Counted from the stretch's first letter, positions 27,958 to 37,836 are shown. The stretch: DNA of 64,000 nt from Tannerellaceae bacterium (GCA_021203545.1 JAJQAZ010000003.1:62001-126000); one strand, 5' to 3'. Notes: generated by a model from the sequence alone, not told the origin. Numbers and translations: made by a program.

Positions 27958-30000
27958 ATGAAAACGCGCATTTACACATTCTCAATTCTTTTCACCGTTA
28001 TTATTTTATCGCACCTCAACGCACAATCTTTAGCAGGTTCCGGTACATCTAATTACATGAACAATCGTTATCCGCTAATCACAAAACCGTATATGGAATT
28101 GCCCATCGGAACGATTCAACCCGAAGGGTGGCTTGAAGAACAACTGAACCGGATGGTGACTGGTATGACCGGCAATCTGGATATTATCTACGATAAAGTA
28201 ATGGGACCACGGAATGGTTGGCTTGGCGGCGACGGGGATGTGTGGGAACGGGGTCCTTACTGGATCGACGGATTATTGCCGTTGGCTTATATCCTGAACG
28301 ACCAGAAACTGAAAGATAAAGTACAGCCGTGGATTGAATGGACACTGGCCTCGCAAAAACCAAACGGATATTTCGGACCGGATACTGACCGTCCTTATGA
28401 ACCCGGGCTTCAACGGGATAATGCCCATGACTGGTGGCCCAAAATGGTAATGCTCAAAGTCATGCAACAATATTATTCGGCTACACAGGATGAAAGAGTA
28501 ATTCCGTTCCTGACTAATTATTTCCGGTACCAGTTAAATGAACTCCCCAAAACACCTCTGGGTAACTGGACATTCTGGGGTGAGCAACGCGGTGGTGATA
28601 ATCTCCAGGTGGTATACTGGTTATACAACATTACCGGAGATAAATTCTTACTCGAACTGGGAGAATTAATTCACCAACAAACATTAGACTGGACTAACAT
28701 ATTTTTGACAGGCGACCATTTATACCGTCAGAACAGCCTGCATTGTGTAAATCTGGCACAAGGCTTTAAAGAACCCATCATCTGGTATCAGGCCAGTAAG
28801 GACCGGAAACAGATTGATGCGGTTAAAAATGCCTGCCAAACCATTCGCACAACAATCGGTTTCCCTATTGGACTCTGGGCAGGCGACGAATTATTACGGT
28901 ACGGCAACCCCGTACAGGGATCAGAACTATGTACTGCCGTAGAGATGATGTTCTCGCTGGAAAAAATGCTCGAAATCACAGGAGATGTACAATGGGCAGA
29001 CCAATTGGAACGGATTACCTACAACGCTTTACCTACACAGATCAAAGACGATTTCTCTGCCCGCCAGTATTATCAGCAAGTAAATCAGATTGCGATAACC
29101 CGTGAAGCGCGTTATTTTGTATCTCCCCACGATGATACCGATAACCTGTTTGGAGAGTTAAGCGGTTATCCCTGTTGTACCTCCAACTTACACCAGGGTT
29201 GGCCTAAGTTTACACAACATTTATGGTTCGCAACAGCCGATAACGGACTTGCCTCGCTTGTATTCGCTCCTTCCTCCGTAAAAGCAAAAGTCGGAAATGG
29301 GGTGGAAGTAGAAGTCAAAGAAGAAACATTCTATCCTTTCGATGAAAACATTCAATATACTTTCCGGTTTACCGACAAAAAGACAAAAGCAGCCTATTTC
29401 CCGTTCCATATAAGAATACCGGAATGGAGCCGGAACGCAATTCTTAAAATAAACGGAAAAGAAGCCGGTATGGATACTCCTTCCGGAGAGATCGTTCGTA
29501 TCTCCCGGGAATGGAAAAACGGCGATACAGTAACCCTCGAACTCCCTATGGAAGTAGATGTAACTTACTGGTACGACGGAGCGGCGGTTATAGAAAGAGG
29601 CCCGTTGGTATACGGATTAAAAATGAACGAGATCTGGGAACAAAAAACAGATGAAAGACAAAACCGGGGACATTACGGAGAGACCTACTATGAAGTAACA
29701 TCTGACTCTCCGTGGAATTATTGCCTGCGTTGGGACAACATACGGAAAGAAAACCTGAAAGAAAATTTCGTTGTTGAGAAATCATCCCAACAGTCCATCT
29801 ATCCCTGGACACAGGAAAATGCGCCGGTAGTAATCTGGACAAAGGCAAACATCCTTCCGGAATGGACTCCATACCGTGGTTCAACAGGCCCTATATCCTA
29901 CTTCATCCAGGCCAGCGAACCTTTGGGAGAAGAAACAACAATCGAACTGATCCCATACGGATGCACCACTTTGCGCATCACGGAATTTCCGATCCGGTAA
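27958..30000 (+). CDS. GH127-type beta-L-arabinofuranosidase (DUF1680), intact paralogue
   Basis: A 680-residue protein with signal peptide (MKTRIYTFSILFTVIILS, cleavage near NAQS). The (alpha/alpha)6 domain carries GSELCTAVEMM (Glu and Cys of the metal site, about residue 320) and YPCCTSNLHQG (Cys pair, about 404), which in GH127 hold zinc and supply the cysteine nucleophile. Beta-sandwich domains follow. It would release beta-L-arabinofuranose from glycans or glycoproteins. It is very similar throughout to the broken gene at 54652-56885, including FLLELGELIHQQTLDWTNIF where that gene carries the repeat array, so it serves as the uninterrupted reference. No PUL genes flank this copy. Confidence 0.88.
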   Translation: MKTRIYTFSILFTVIILSHLNAQSLAGSGTSNYMNNRYPLITKPYMELPIGTIQPEGWLEEQLNRMVTGMTGNLDIIYDKVMGPRNGWLGGDGDVWERGPYWIDGLLPLAYILNDQKLKDKVQPWIEWTLASQKPNGYFGPDTDRPYEPGLQRDNAHDWWPKMVMLKVMQQYYSATQDERVIPFLTNYFRYQLNELPKTPLGNWTFWGEQRGGDNLQVVYWLYNITGDKFLLELGELIHQQTLDWTNIFLTGDHLYRQNSLHCVNLAQGFKEPIIWYQASKDRKQIDAVKNACQTIRTTIGFPIGLWAGDELLRYGNPVQGSELCTAVEMMFSLEKMLEITGDVQWADQLERITYNALPTQIKDDFSARQYYQQVNQIAITREARYFVSPHDDTDNLFGELSGYPCCTSNLHQGWPKFTQHLWFATADNGLASLVFAPSSVKAKVGNGVEVEVKEETFYPFDENIQYTFRFTDKKTKAAYFPFHIRIPEWSRNAILKINGKEAGMDTPSGEIVRISREWKNGDTVTLELPMEVDVTYWYDGAAVIERGPLVYGLKMNEIWEQKTDERQNRGHYGETYYEVTSDSPWNYCLRWDNIRKENLKENFVVEKSSQQSIYPWTQENAPVVIWTKANILPEWTPYRGSTGPISYFIQASEPLGEETTIELIPYGCTTLRITEFPIR

Positions 30001-30042
30001 GAATGGAGAACTAAAATAAAAAAGATACCTTTACGGGGCAAA

Positions 30043-30693
30043 ATGAATTTAAGTATGAATATCGTTCGGCCCCGTATTCCTTCCGTCCTGCCGGAACATC
30101 CGGATCTCAATCAACAGATTGAGGAGTATGTGTACGAAATAGAAGAATATACATTCAGGCAACAAACAATTACCGGACTGCAGAAAAGCCAACTACATAT
30201 TAGTTCGTGTAGTTTCTATAAATGCAATCTTTCCGGAGGTAAACTCCCGGAAGGAAGATATTGTGATATCATTTTCCAAAATTGTGACCTGTCTAACACA
30301 GATTTTACAGGCACCTCTTTCAGCAGAGTAGAATTTATCGACTGCAAATTAACAGGAAGCAAACTAATGAATGGCCGGTTCAATCATGTATTATGGAAAA
30401 ATTGCCAGGCTAAATATACAATCTTCTCTCAATCTACCTTTGATAAATGCGGTTTTACAACATGAGATTTACAAGGCAGTATGATAGACGAATGTAAATG
30501 CGAAAGAACAATATTCGAAGAAAGCAACCTCCGGGAAACCGAACTGTACAATACATACCTCAAAAACATAGATCTCACCTCCTGTACCATTGAAGGCGTA
30601 AAAATAAACATCCCCGAGTTAAAAGGCGCCATCGTCACCTCCTCACAAGCCATAGCCCTAACCCATTTACTGGGCCTCACTATCAAATACTAA
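30043..30693 (+). pseudogene. Pentapeptide-repeat protein with an in-frame TGA
   Basis: 216 codons in one frame, broken by TGA at 30463-30465 (codon 141). Before it: CSFYKCNLSGG, CDLSNTDFTGTSF, CKLTGSKLMNG; after it: DLQGSMIDECK, ESNLRETELYNTYL. These are A(D/N)LXX-type pentapeptide repeats with unusually many Cys at the i-2 position, forming a right-handed beta-helix. The periodicity continues across the TGA, so it replaces one sense codon (Arg from CGA, or Cys/Trp). Such proteins can be DNA mimics protecting gyrase (Qnr-like), but many have unknown roles. Error, mutation or readthrough cannot be told apart. Confidence 0.8.
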
Positions 30694-30767
30694 AGGCAGA
30701 TTTAATCCCGCACCTGATGCGTGATTGCCCACATACAGGCGGTAATCCAGTGCACCCCCCACCTTTT

Positions 30768-30919
30768 GGTCGAAGGGGATTTGCAATCCCCGCTTGTGGA
30801 GTATAAGGATTTGTAATCCGCTTAAAAATACCAAACTCTCTATTTTATCGGTATTTATTTGTTTTTCGGATCACAGATCCTCATACTCGTTAGTCGGGGA
30901 TTACAAATCCCCTCATACC
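30768..30919. repeat. REP/MITE-like compound palindrome (copy C)
   Basis: Closest relative of copy A: it starts GGTCGAAGGGGATTTGCAAT, has the GAGTATAAGGAT block, and ends with the inverted counterpart (GGGGATTACAAATCCCC). It fills most of the gap between the pentapeptide gene and padR. Reading frames inside it are artefacts. Confidence 0.8.
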
Positions 30920-31097
30920 AAAGACTTAGAAGCACAGAATTTAACAGCCCTGCGCCTTCGCGGGAAAGAAATTTTCTTTAATTGACGGCGGTGGCATATC
31001 CGTATTCTTTTTCTATTCTATTCATCTGTTTCAATCTAATAAGTTAAATAATTGAAAAACGAAAGTATTATGTATTGCATAGTACATAGGCATTACA

Positions 31098-31105
31098 TAT
31101 ATTTG
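31098..31105 (+). promoter_or_regulatory. -7 box TATATTTG upstream of padR-pspC
   Basis: A perfect TAnnTTTG element 19 bp before the PadR start. As PadR repressors are often autoregulated, its operator may overlap this region; no clear dyad was found. Confidence 0.55.
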
Positions 31106-31124
31106 TGGTATAAAACAGTAAAAG

Positions 31125-31451
31125 ATGAATGCAGAGAATGTAAAATCACAAATGAGGAAAGGTATTCTGGAATATTGTATCCTGTTAATTCTGAAAGAAG
31201 AGCAGGCATATACATCAGATATCATCCGAAAACTACACGAAGCGAAGCTGATTGTTGTAGAAGGTACTTTATACCCTCTTCTGACGCGGTTGAAAAATAG
31301 TGGCTTATTAAGCTACAACTGGATTGAATCCACTCAGGGACCTCCCCGTAAATATTACCAACTCACAGAAGAAGGAATGAAATTTCTGGTAGAACTCGAA
31401 AATTCATGGGAAGAATTAAACAATACTATTCAGCACATTCGAAATAATTAA
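31125..31451 (+). CDS. PadR family transcriptional regulator
   Basis: A 108-residue winged-helix protein. It shows the PadR core: RKGILEYCILLIL, then YTSDIIRKLHEAKLIVVEGTLYPLLTRL, then GLLSYNWIESTQGPPRKYYQLTEEG, and a C-terminal dimerisation helix. In Bacteroidetes it is typically coupled to a PspC-domain membrane protein, as here 12 bp downstream, suggesting that it senses envelope stress or controls that operon. Confidence 0.93.
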   Translation: MNAENVKSQMRKGILEYCILLILKEEQAYTSDIIRKLHEAKLIVVEGTLYPLLTRLKNSGLLSYNWIESTQGPPRKYYQLTEEGMKFLVELENSWEELNNTIQHIRNN

Positions 31452-31463
31452 AAGCACCATACA

Positions 31464-32564
31464 ATGAAAAAGACATTGACAGTAAACCTGGGAGGCAGAG
31501 TGTTTCATATCGATGAAGATGCCTATCTTTTGTTAGATAAATATCTAACGAATCTGCATATACACTTTAGGAAAGAAGAAGGATCTGAAGAAATTCTGGA
31601 AGATTTTGAAAGTCGCATTTCCGAATTATTCAGTGAATATATAAAACTGGGATACGATGTCATTCCACTTGCCCGGGTAGAAGAAGTAATCCGGCAAATG
31701 GGACGTCCGGAGGAAATATTTGGCGAAGATTATATTCCGGAAGAGGATCAGAAAGAGGAAGAAAAGAAGAAAAAAAGTACCACCGAACGGATCAAAGAAA
31801 CAGTCAGCCGCCGCCTCTACCGTAATCCGGACGACAAAGTACTGGGCGGGGTAGCCAGTGGAGTTGCAGCCTATATGGGATGGGATCCGGCGATAGTACG
31901 ATTAGTCTGGTTTTTACTCGTCTTTGTATATGGTGTGGCAGTTCCGATATACTTTGTTCTCTGGATAGTTGTTCCTATGGCGCAGACGGCAACAGAAAAA
32001 CTACAGATGCGGGGAGAAAGTATTACAGTAGAAAACATCGGTAAAACAGTAACCGACGGATTCGATAAAGCATCCAACAATTTCAACGAATACATTACAA
32101 ATGGAGAGACAAAATCTGTTTTTAGTAAAATGGCAGACTTCTTTGTAGAAGTAATCGGAATACTGGTAAAATTTGTATTTGTATGTTTTTCAATTATCTT
32201 CCTCCCTGTTATGCTCCTCCTTTTATTCATTTTCGTAATGGTATTCGGATCATTAATGGTGGGTGGAACCGGACTCCTCATGCGTGTAATTCCAAATATG
32301 GACTGGAGTTATTTCTCCGGTTATCCAGACGGGTCTTTATTAGTATTCTCTTTTTGTTCCATACTTGTATTAGGCATACCGTTAGTTTCCGGGATATATG
32401 CTATAATAAGTTACTTCTTCAAATTCAAACCGGTAAAAAGTGGGGTAAAATGGACCTTACTTATTATCTGGGTAATTGCATTGTTTATTACTATGTACGT
32501 AGGAACTTTCCTGAATACAGGAGACTGGTGGGAAATGTTACATAGGTGGGATATAGATTATTAA
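31464..32564 (+). CDS. PspC-domain inner-membrane protein
   Basis: A 366-residue protein. The N-terminal soluble part (about 1-105) has acidic helices and an RVEEVIRQMGRPEEIFGE segment. A lysine-rich linker (KEEEKKKKSTTE) precedes the PspC domain at about 115-172 (YRNPDDKVLGGVASGVAAYM, then a membrane hairpin). At least three more membrane segments lie toward the C-terminus. PspC domains take part in phage-shock-type envelope stress responses. Cotranscribed with padR. Confidence 0.9.
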   Translation: MKKTLTVNLGGRVFHIDEDAYLLLDKYLTNLHIHFRKEEGSEEILEDFESRISELFSEYIKLGYDVIPLARVEEVIRQMGRPEEIFGEDYIPEEDQKEEEKKKKSTTERIKETVSRRLYRNPDDKVLGGVASGVAAYMGWDPAIVRLVWFLLVFVYGVAVPIYFVLWIVVPMAQTATEKLQMRGESITVENIGKTVTDGFDKASNNFNEYITNGETKSVFSKMADFFVEVIGILVKFVFVCFSIIFLPVMLLLLFIFVMVFGSLMVGGTGLLMRVIPNMDWSYFSGYPDGSLLVFSFCSILVLGIPLVSGIYAIISYFFKFKPVKSGVKWTLLIIWVIALFITMYVGTFLNTGDWWEMLHRWDIDY

Positions 32565-32604
32565 AAATATTTCGTTTCTATAATTTCATATGTGTGTTTA
32601 AAAA

Positions 32605-32640
32605 AAGAAGGCCGCTCAGTCTCAGAGGGGCCTTTCTTCT
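32605..32640 (+). terminator. Probable terminator after pspC
   Basis: AAGGCC (32608-32613) pairs with GGCCTT (32629-32634), preceded by an A-run and followed by a pyrimidine tract. The stem is short and the T-tract imperfect. Confidence 0.5.
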
Positions 32641-32772
32641 AAGGTTAACAATTTATGAGTAAAAACCACTAATGAATCATAAATAAAATGTCATTAATAC
32701 ATTTTAAAATAACATTATGTATTTAATAACGAGACAAATATAGACATTATTTTATTATTACTAAAGAATTCC

Positions 32773-33171
32773 TTACGAATTAAACTCTTTTCTGATTTCC
32801 ATAGCAATTTTTGCCATTTCCTCCTTATCAGGTGTTAACTTAGGTTTTCCAAAGTAAATATCTGATTCTACGTTAATTGGAACCAGATGGATATGGGCGT
32901 GAGGAACTTCAAGCCCAATTACAGTCAATCCCACTCTTTTGCAATCCAATGCCTTTTTTTGAGCAGCAGCTATCCGTTTGGCAAAAACGATCATTCTTGC
33001 CAACAGATCATCTTCCAGATCAAAAATATAATCTATCTCTACTTTCGGAACTACTAAGGTATGTCCCGGAGCCAGGGGATTGATATCCAGGAAAGCAAAA
33101 AACTCTTCGTTTTCCGCAATCTGATAGCAGGGAATCTCGCCGGCTATTATTCTGCTAAAAATGGTAGCCAT
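32773..33171 (-). CDS. HIT-family nucleotide hydrolase/transferase
   Basis: A 132-residue HIT protein. It has FSRIIAGEIPCYQIAENE at the start, the conserved INPLAPGHTLVVPK, and the catalytic histidine triad in HAHIHLVP. Members hydrolyse nucleotide phosphoramidates or dinucleotides. It begins 5 bp after greA on the same strand, a conserved pair in Bacteroidales. Confidence 0.94.
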   Translation of the reverse strand: MATIFSRIIAGEIPCYQIAENEEFFAFLDINPLAPGHTLVVPKVEIDYIFDLEDDLLARMIVFAKRIAAAQKKALDCKRVGLTVIGLEVPHAHIHLVPINVESDIYFGKPKLTPDKEEMAKIAMEIRKEFNS

Positions 33172-33176
33172 CTTTG

Positions 33177-33647
33177 TTATAGTGATATTTCCAGTATCTC
33201 AAAACTCATGATTCCGGAAGGAACCTGAATCTCTACCACATCTCCCACTTTCTTACCCATCAGCCCTTTGGCAATAGGTGTACTTACCGATATCTTTCCT
33301 TCTTTCAGATTAGCTTCCGAATCCGAAACCAACGTATAAGTCATGACAGCATTATTGCTTGTATTTTTAATTTTTACTTTATTCAATATCTGAACCACAT
33401 CAGTCGTAACACGTGACTCATCTATCAAACGGGCATTAGAGATCAGGCCTTTCAGTTGAGCCAGTTTGGCCTCCATAATTCCCTGTGCTTCTTTTGCAGC
33501 ATTATATTCTGCATTTTCAGACAAATCACCTTTGTCTCTTGCTTCAGCAATTTGTGCAGAGATTTCCGGACGTTTAACGGTTTCAAGATAATTTATCTCC
33601 GCTAAAATTTTGTTATAACCGTCTTCAGTCATATAACTTACAGCCAT
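33177..33647 (-). CDS. greA: Transcription elongation factor GreA
   Basis: A 156-residue factor that enters the RNA polymerase secondary channel and stimulates cleavage of backtracked RNA. The N-terminal coiled coil has the acidic tip in ARDKGDLSENAEYNAAKEAQG, and the C-terminal FKBP-like domain ends ISVSTPIAKGLMGKKVGDVVEI. Operon with the HIT gene. Confidence 0.97.
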   Translation of the reverse strand: MAVSYMTEDGYNKILAEINYLETVKRPEISAQIAEARDKGDLSENAEYNAAKEAQGIMEAKLAQLKGLISNARLIDESRVTTDVVQILNKVKIKNTSNNAVMTYTLVSDSEANLKEGKISVSTPIAKGLMGKKVGDVVEIQVPSGIMSFEILEISL

Positions 33648-33841
33648 ACTAAATCCTCCTGTTATTTAATATATTTAAATTATGAATTACACAATAAAAA
33701 AAGAATCCCGACCATATACTGGCCGGAACCCTATGCTTCCTATTATTAAAACAACGCAAAGCTATACTTTTCACTTCTCAAAAACAAATTTTAAGAAATG
33801 CTTTATAACATGCTTGTTTATATATATTCGTACGTTTGTAG

Positions 33842-34999
33842 TTATAAAGCAGCCGCTATGTCTGCCTCTAAATTCTGAATATCGTCTACCCGTTTCACCA
33901 GATTTCCTTTCTTATCCAAAATGAATAAAGCCGGAAGCTGACGCACGTTGTACAAACCTGCGATCTGCGAATAAACAGACTGCGGGTCTCTTACACAAAT
34001 CCAGGGAAGATTAGTCGCAGCATTGCGCCAAAAATGAGCATCTGTATCCAAAGAAATCTGATAGATTATTAATCCTTTATTCTGATATTTAAGATAAAGC
34101 TCTCCTAATGTCATATTCAGGGCCGGAGACCATTCTGTCATAAAAGCAGTAAAGTTGATCAGTACCGTATGGTTGGCTGCCACTGAAGAAAGTTTAACAA
34201 TTTGTCCCTGCGAATCCGGCAACTCGATATCAAGAAAATTCACTTCCTGAATATTAATTTCATCCAGATCAACCGCACGCTGTCCGCGGATTACTTTCAG
34301 AGATTGTAAGGCCAGATTTTTCAGATGTTTGGACCGGGCACTTTCCGGAAAATAATGGTCATAACTGGTAGCAACCGCTCCATATGCCCTGGAATCGTCC
34401 TTATCATACAGATCAAAAAACAACAATCCGTCTATCTGCTGGAAAAGTGCATAATAAGCAGCTGTCGACATCGGAGCGCCATAAATATACTGAAGAGCAA
34501 CTTCCTTATAAGCGTCTGACACCTCAATCATCGTATGCTGGAAAGTTGTATCTGCCACAATACCGGCCTCATAATCTTTACGCAAACGGCCTATTGCCTG
34601 ATTCGCATCCAGTTGCGCAAGCGTAATCCGTTTAATGGCCTTTGCATTTTCCGAACCCGAAACGGTATAAGAGGTCGCAAACGTACCGGCATCCGCTTCG
34701 AATGTCAACACCTCTGTCGAATCAACCGCAAAGTTGATCAATTGATTATTCAATCTGAATCTATAAAATTCAGGATATTCGGGGCGGGGCTGTGTAAACT
34801 TAAATTTCCCTCCGGAATTCAGTTTTACAGAGTCCAGAGTCTGAACAGAAGAAATTCCTACATTCTCGAAATACATCATTTGCCCGTCAGCACCTGATAC
34901 AACCCCTTTCACTGTAAATTCAGCATTTCTTCCACAACCGGTTAACAAGGCAGCAGCAACACAAAAAGCCAATAGTAAGGGCGGAAATATTTTTTTCAT
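33842..34999 (-). CDS. DUF4369/thioredoxin-fold lipoprotein without CXXC
   Basis: A 385-residue lipoprotein (lipobox LLTGCG at about residue 22). The DUF4369 domain lies at about 28-130 (FTVKGVVSGADGQMMYFENV), followed by a helical linker and a C-terminal AhpC-TSA/TlpA-like domain (about 250-385; LPALFILDKKGNLVKRVDD). Where TlpA-type thioredoxins have a CXXC active site, the sequence reads INFTAFMTEWSPALN. There are no cysteines there, so the fold is present but disulfide exchange is not expected. It is divergent from pnp. The role is unknown; a binding or scaffold function is conceivable. Confidence 0.85.
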   Translation of the reverse strand: MKKIFPPLLLAFCVAAALLTGCGRNAEFTVKGVVSGADGQMMYFENVGISSVQTLDSVKLNSGGKFKFTQPRPEYPEFYRFRLNNQLINFAVDSTEVLTFEADAGTFATSYTVSGSENAKAIKRITLAQLDANQAIGRLRKDYEAGIVADTTFQHTMIEVSDAYKEVALQYIYGAPMSTAAYYALFQQIDGLLFFDLYDKDDSRAYGAVATSYDHYFPESARSKHLKNLALQSLKVIRGQRAVDLDEINIQEVNFLDIELPDSQGQIVKLSSVAANHTVLINFTAFMTEWSPALNMTLGELYLKYQNKGLIIYQISLDTDAHFWRNAATNLPWICVRDPQSVYSQIAGLYNVRQLPALFILDKKGNLVKRVDDIQNLEADIAAAL

Positions 35000-35161
35000 T
35001 TCTAATAACGCTTCTGGATATTATTAATCTGATGCAAATATACATTAATTTACAATTCAAAGGTACAACTTACAGGAATCTTACTTCTCTTTTTTAAAAA
35101 AAGTACTAAGAATTAATCATTTATTTTTGTTTTACCTCTATTTTATCATTCAAACTTTCAT

Positions 35162-35169
35162 TACCTTTG
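35162..35169 (+). promoter_or_regulatory. -7 box TACCTTTG upstream of pnp
   Basis: A perfect TAnnTTTG element 40 bp upstream of the pnp start. A TTTG at 35126 is too far away to be a standard -33 element. Confidence 0.55.
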
Positions 35170-35209
35170 CACCGATTTTATAGATAAAAATTGACGAAAA
35201 AAGAAGTTT

Positions 35210-37423
35210 ATGATTAATCCAATTATCAAGACGATTGATTTAGGTGATGGAAGAACAATCACCATTGAGACCGGGAAATTGGCAAAACAGGCGGATGGTT
35301 CGGTAACTGTTCGTATGGGTAACACAGTGTTACTCGCTACTGTTTGTGCCGCTAAAGATGCAAATCCCGGTGTGGATTTTATGCCGCTGCAAGTTGAATA
35401 CAAAGAGAAATTTTCTGCACTGGGCCGTTTCCCTGGTGGATTTACAAAAAGAGAAGGAAGAGCATCCGATTACGAAATTCTTACCTGCCGTTTGGTAGAC
35501 CGCGCTCTTCGTCCATTATTTCCGGATGATTATCATGCTGAAGTTTTCGTAAACATCATATTATTTTCTGCAGACGGTGAAGATATGCCCGATGCTCTGG
35601 CCGGACTGGCGGCATCAGCTGCAATCGCTGTTTCTGATATTCCTTTCAACGGGCCTATTTCAGAAGTTCGTGTTGCACGCATTAACGGCGAATTTATTAT
35701 AAACCCAACCTTCTCACAATTAGAACAGGCCGATATGGATATCATGGTAGGAGCTACTATGGATAACATTATGATGGTAGAAGGTGAGATGAAAGAGGTA
35801 CAGGAAGCCGAAATGCTGGAAGCGATCAAAGTGGCTCATGAAGCAATCAAGGTACAGTGCCAGGCTCAGATCGAACTGACCGAAGCTTGTGGCAAAACTG
35901 TAAAACGTGAATATTGCCATGAAGTGAACGATGAAGAATTACGCAAAGACGTTCACGACAAATGTTATGATAAAGTATATGCAGTAGCTACTTCAGGTTC
36001 GGGTAAACACGAACGTTCAGATGCATTTGCTGCAATCAAAGAAGAATATAAAGCCAATTTCACAGAAGAAGAATTGGCAGAAAAGGCCGAATTGATCGGA
36101 CGTTATTACCACGATGTAGAGAAAGAAGCGATGCGCCGTGCTATTCTGGATGAAGGCAAACGCATGGATGGACGTAAAACTACAGAAATCCGCCCGATCT
36201 GGTCGGAAGTAGACTGTCTGCCCGGCCCACACGGATCAGCGATCTTCACACGTGGCGAAACGCAATCATTAACTACCGTTACATTGGGTACCAAATCTGA
36301 TGAAAAAATGGTAGACGATGTATTGAATCATGGAAAAGAACGATTCCTTCTACATTATAATTTCCCTCCTTTCTCAACCGGCGAAGCACGTCCGCAAAGA
36401 GGTGTAGGCCGCCGCGAAATCGGACACGGAAACCTGGCACACCGGGCATTAAAAGGAATGATTCCACAGGATTATCCCTATGTCGTTCGTGTCATCTCTG
36501 ATATCCTCGAATCGAACGGTTCTTCATCCATGGCTACAGTATGTGCCGGAACACTTGCGCTGTTGGATGCAGGGGTTAAAATGGAAAAGCCGGTATCAGG
36601 TATCGCTATGGGATTGATCTCGGAAAACAAAGGACAGAAGTACGCTATCCTTTCTGATATTCTGGGAGACGAAGACCACCTGGGAGATATGGACTTCAAA
36701 GTAACCGGAACAAAAGATGGTATCACTGCTACCCAGATGGATATCAAAGTAGACGGTTTATCATACGAAATCCTTGAAAACGCATTGGCACAGGCTCGTG
36801 ACGGACGTATGCACATCCTCGGTAAAATCACCGAAACAATGGCAGAACCCCGTGCAGACCTCAAACCACATGCTCCACGTATCGAAACCCTGATCATTGG
36901 TAAAGAATTCATCGGTGCAGTCATAGGCCCGGGTGGAAAAATCATTCAGGGAATCCAGGAAAAAACAGGTGCTACTATCACAATCGAAGAAGTAGATGGC
37001 GAAGGCCGCATCGAAGTTTCCGGAACCAACAAAGCATCTATTGATGCGGCTCTGAAATCAATCAGAGGTATCGTTGCCGTACCTGAAATCGGCGAAGTAT
37101 ACGAAGGTAAAATCTCATCTATCATGCCTTACGGTGCTTTTGTTGAATTCATGCCCGGCAAAGACGGATTATTACACATCTCGGAAATCGACTGGCAACG
37201 CCTGGAAACAGTAGAACAGTCAGGTCTGAAAGAAGGAGATACCGTATCTGTTAAACTGGTAGACATCGATCCTAAAACCGGTAAATTTAAACTTTCACGC
37301 AAAGTTCTTTTAGATAAACCGGAAGGATACGAAGAACGTCCGCCACGCCAGGACAGAGGAGACAGAAACCGCGACAATCGCGGACAAAGACCTTTCCGTC
37401 CAAACAATCGTCAGCAGGATTAA
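35210..37423 (+). CDS. pnp: Polyribonucleotide nucleotidyltransferase
   Basis: A 737-residue 3'-5' phosphorolytic exoribonuclease. Two RNase PH domains are present (about 10-145, with [18 protein letters not shown]; and about 310-540, with [23 protein letters not shown]), joined by a helical domain. A KH domain ([19 protein letters not shown]) and an S1 domain ([20 protein letters not shown]) follow. The tail is Arg/Asp/Asn-rich and disordered, as in many Bacteroidetes PNPases. It degrades mRNA and can tail RNA. A strong terminator follows. Confidence 0.98.
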   Translation: MINPIIKTIDLGDGRTITIETGKLAKQADGSVTVRMGNTVLLATVCAAKDANPGVDFMPLQVEYKEKFSALGRFPGGFTKREGRASDYEILTCRLVDRALRPLFPDDYHAEVFVNIILFSADGEDMPDALAGLAASAAIAVSDIPFNGPISEVRVARINGEFIINPTFSQLEQADMDIMVGATMDNIMMVEGEMKEVQEAEMLEAIKVAHEAIKVQCQAQIELTEACGKTVKREYCHEVNDEELRKDVHDKCYDKVYAVATSGSGKHERSDAFAAIKEEYKANFTEEELAEKAELIGRYYHDVEKEAMRRAILDEGKRMDGRKTTEIRPIWSEVDCLPGPHGSAIFTRGETQSLTTVTLGTKSDEKMVDDVLNHGKERFLLHYNFPPFSTGEARPQRGVGRREIGHGNLAHRALKGMIPQDYPYVVRVISDILESNGSSSMATVCAGTLALLDAGVKMEKPVSGIAMGLISENKGQKYAILSDILGDEDHLGDMDFKVTGTKDGITATQMDIKVDGLSYEILENALAQARDGRMHILGKITETMAEPRADLKPHAPRIETLIIGKEFIGAVIGPGGKIIQGIQEKTGATITIEEVDGEGRIEVSGTNKASIDAALKSIRGIVAVPEIGEVYEGKISSIMPYGAFVEFMPGKDGLLHISEIDWQRLETVEQSGLKEGDTVSVKLVDIDPKTGKFKLSRKVLLDKPEGYEERPPRQDRGDRNRDNRGQRPFRPNNRQQD

Positions 37424-37438
37424 ATTTACAACAATTAT

Positions 37439-37485
37439 TATACAGAAAGAGGATGTATCATGGTGATACATCCTCTTTCTGTATA
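37439..37485. terminator. Strong hairpin terminator after pnp
   Basis: Perfect 22-bp arms (37439-37460 and 37464-37485) around the 3-base loop TGG. The right arm is rich in CTCTTTCT rather than a pure T-tract. Its right edge overlaps the left direct repeat of the AT-rich island. Confidence 0.75.
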
Positions 37486-37505
37486 GAAGTCATCTTGACT
37501 TTTAG
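37482..37505 (+). repeat. Left direct repeat of the AT-rich island
   Basis: 24 bp starting TATAGAAGTCATCTTGACTT. It recurs at 39258-39282 with one substitution (G to T) and one extra T. The pair encloses about 1.75 kb that is visibly richer in A+T than its surroundings. Confidence 0.6.
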
Positions 37506-37558
37506 AATTTAGAAAAAGTAAGAATACAACAAATGCGTTGTATTTTACAAATCATAAT

Positions 37559-37751
37559 ATCCCTTTAGCTATATCAAGTCCTGTGGCAGGCAACGACTAT
37601 GATTTATACAATATAAAGAACAATATAGTATCGAAATAACAAAGGCATGGTTGGATTCTTTCAGGACATTTCTTAACAGCTTGATACTACTGTCTCAAGT
37701 TGGAAATCCTTTAACAATATCGCATTTATAGTTATTCTTCTGAAAAAATAA
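37559..37751 (+). pseudogene. Remnant of an IS transposase C-terminus
   Basis: Three disjoint frames spell pieces of a transposase end. IPLAISSPVAGNDYDLYNIK is at 37559-37618, TKAWLDSFRTFLNS at 37639-37680, and LDTTVSSWKSFNNIAFIVI through LLKK and TAA at 37680-37751. The order and spacing (AGN.DLYNI, then AW.DSFR..L, then a tryptophan-containing W..FN.IAF.VI..KK end) recall IS4/IS5-superfamily transposases of Bacteroidales. The frameshifts and missing parts show it is dead. The family is from memory and uncertain. Confidence 0.55.
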
Positions 37752-37836
37752 ATCAAAATAAAAAGTAAAGATGACTTTATTAAAGATATAATTTTTTATT
37801 AAATTTGAGTATGTTTCACCAAATAAATAAAAGTTT

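Noticed and set aside
12708-30465. A recoded genetic code with TGA as a sense codon
   Set aside because: Many genes here end normally at TGA (for example rnc, lepB, the flippase and the interrupted GH127), so the two in-frame cases are local.
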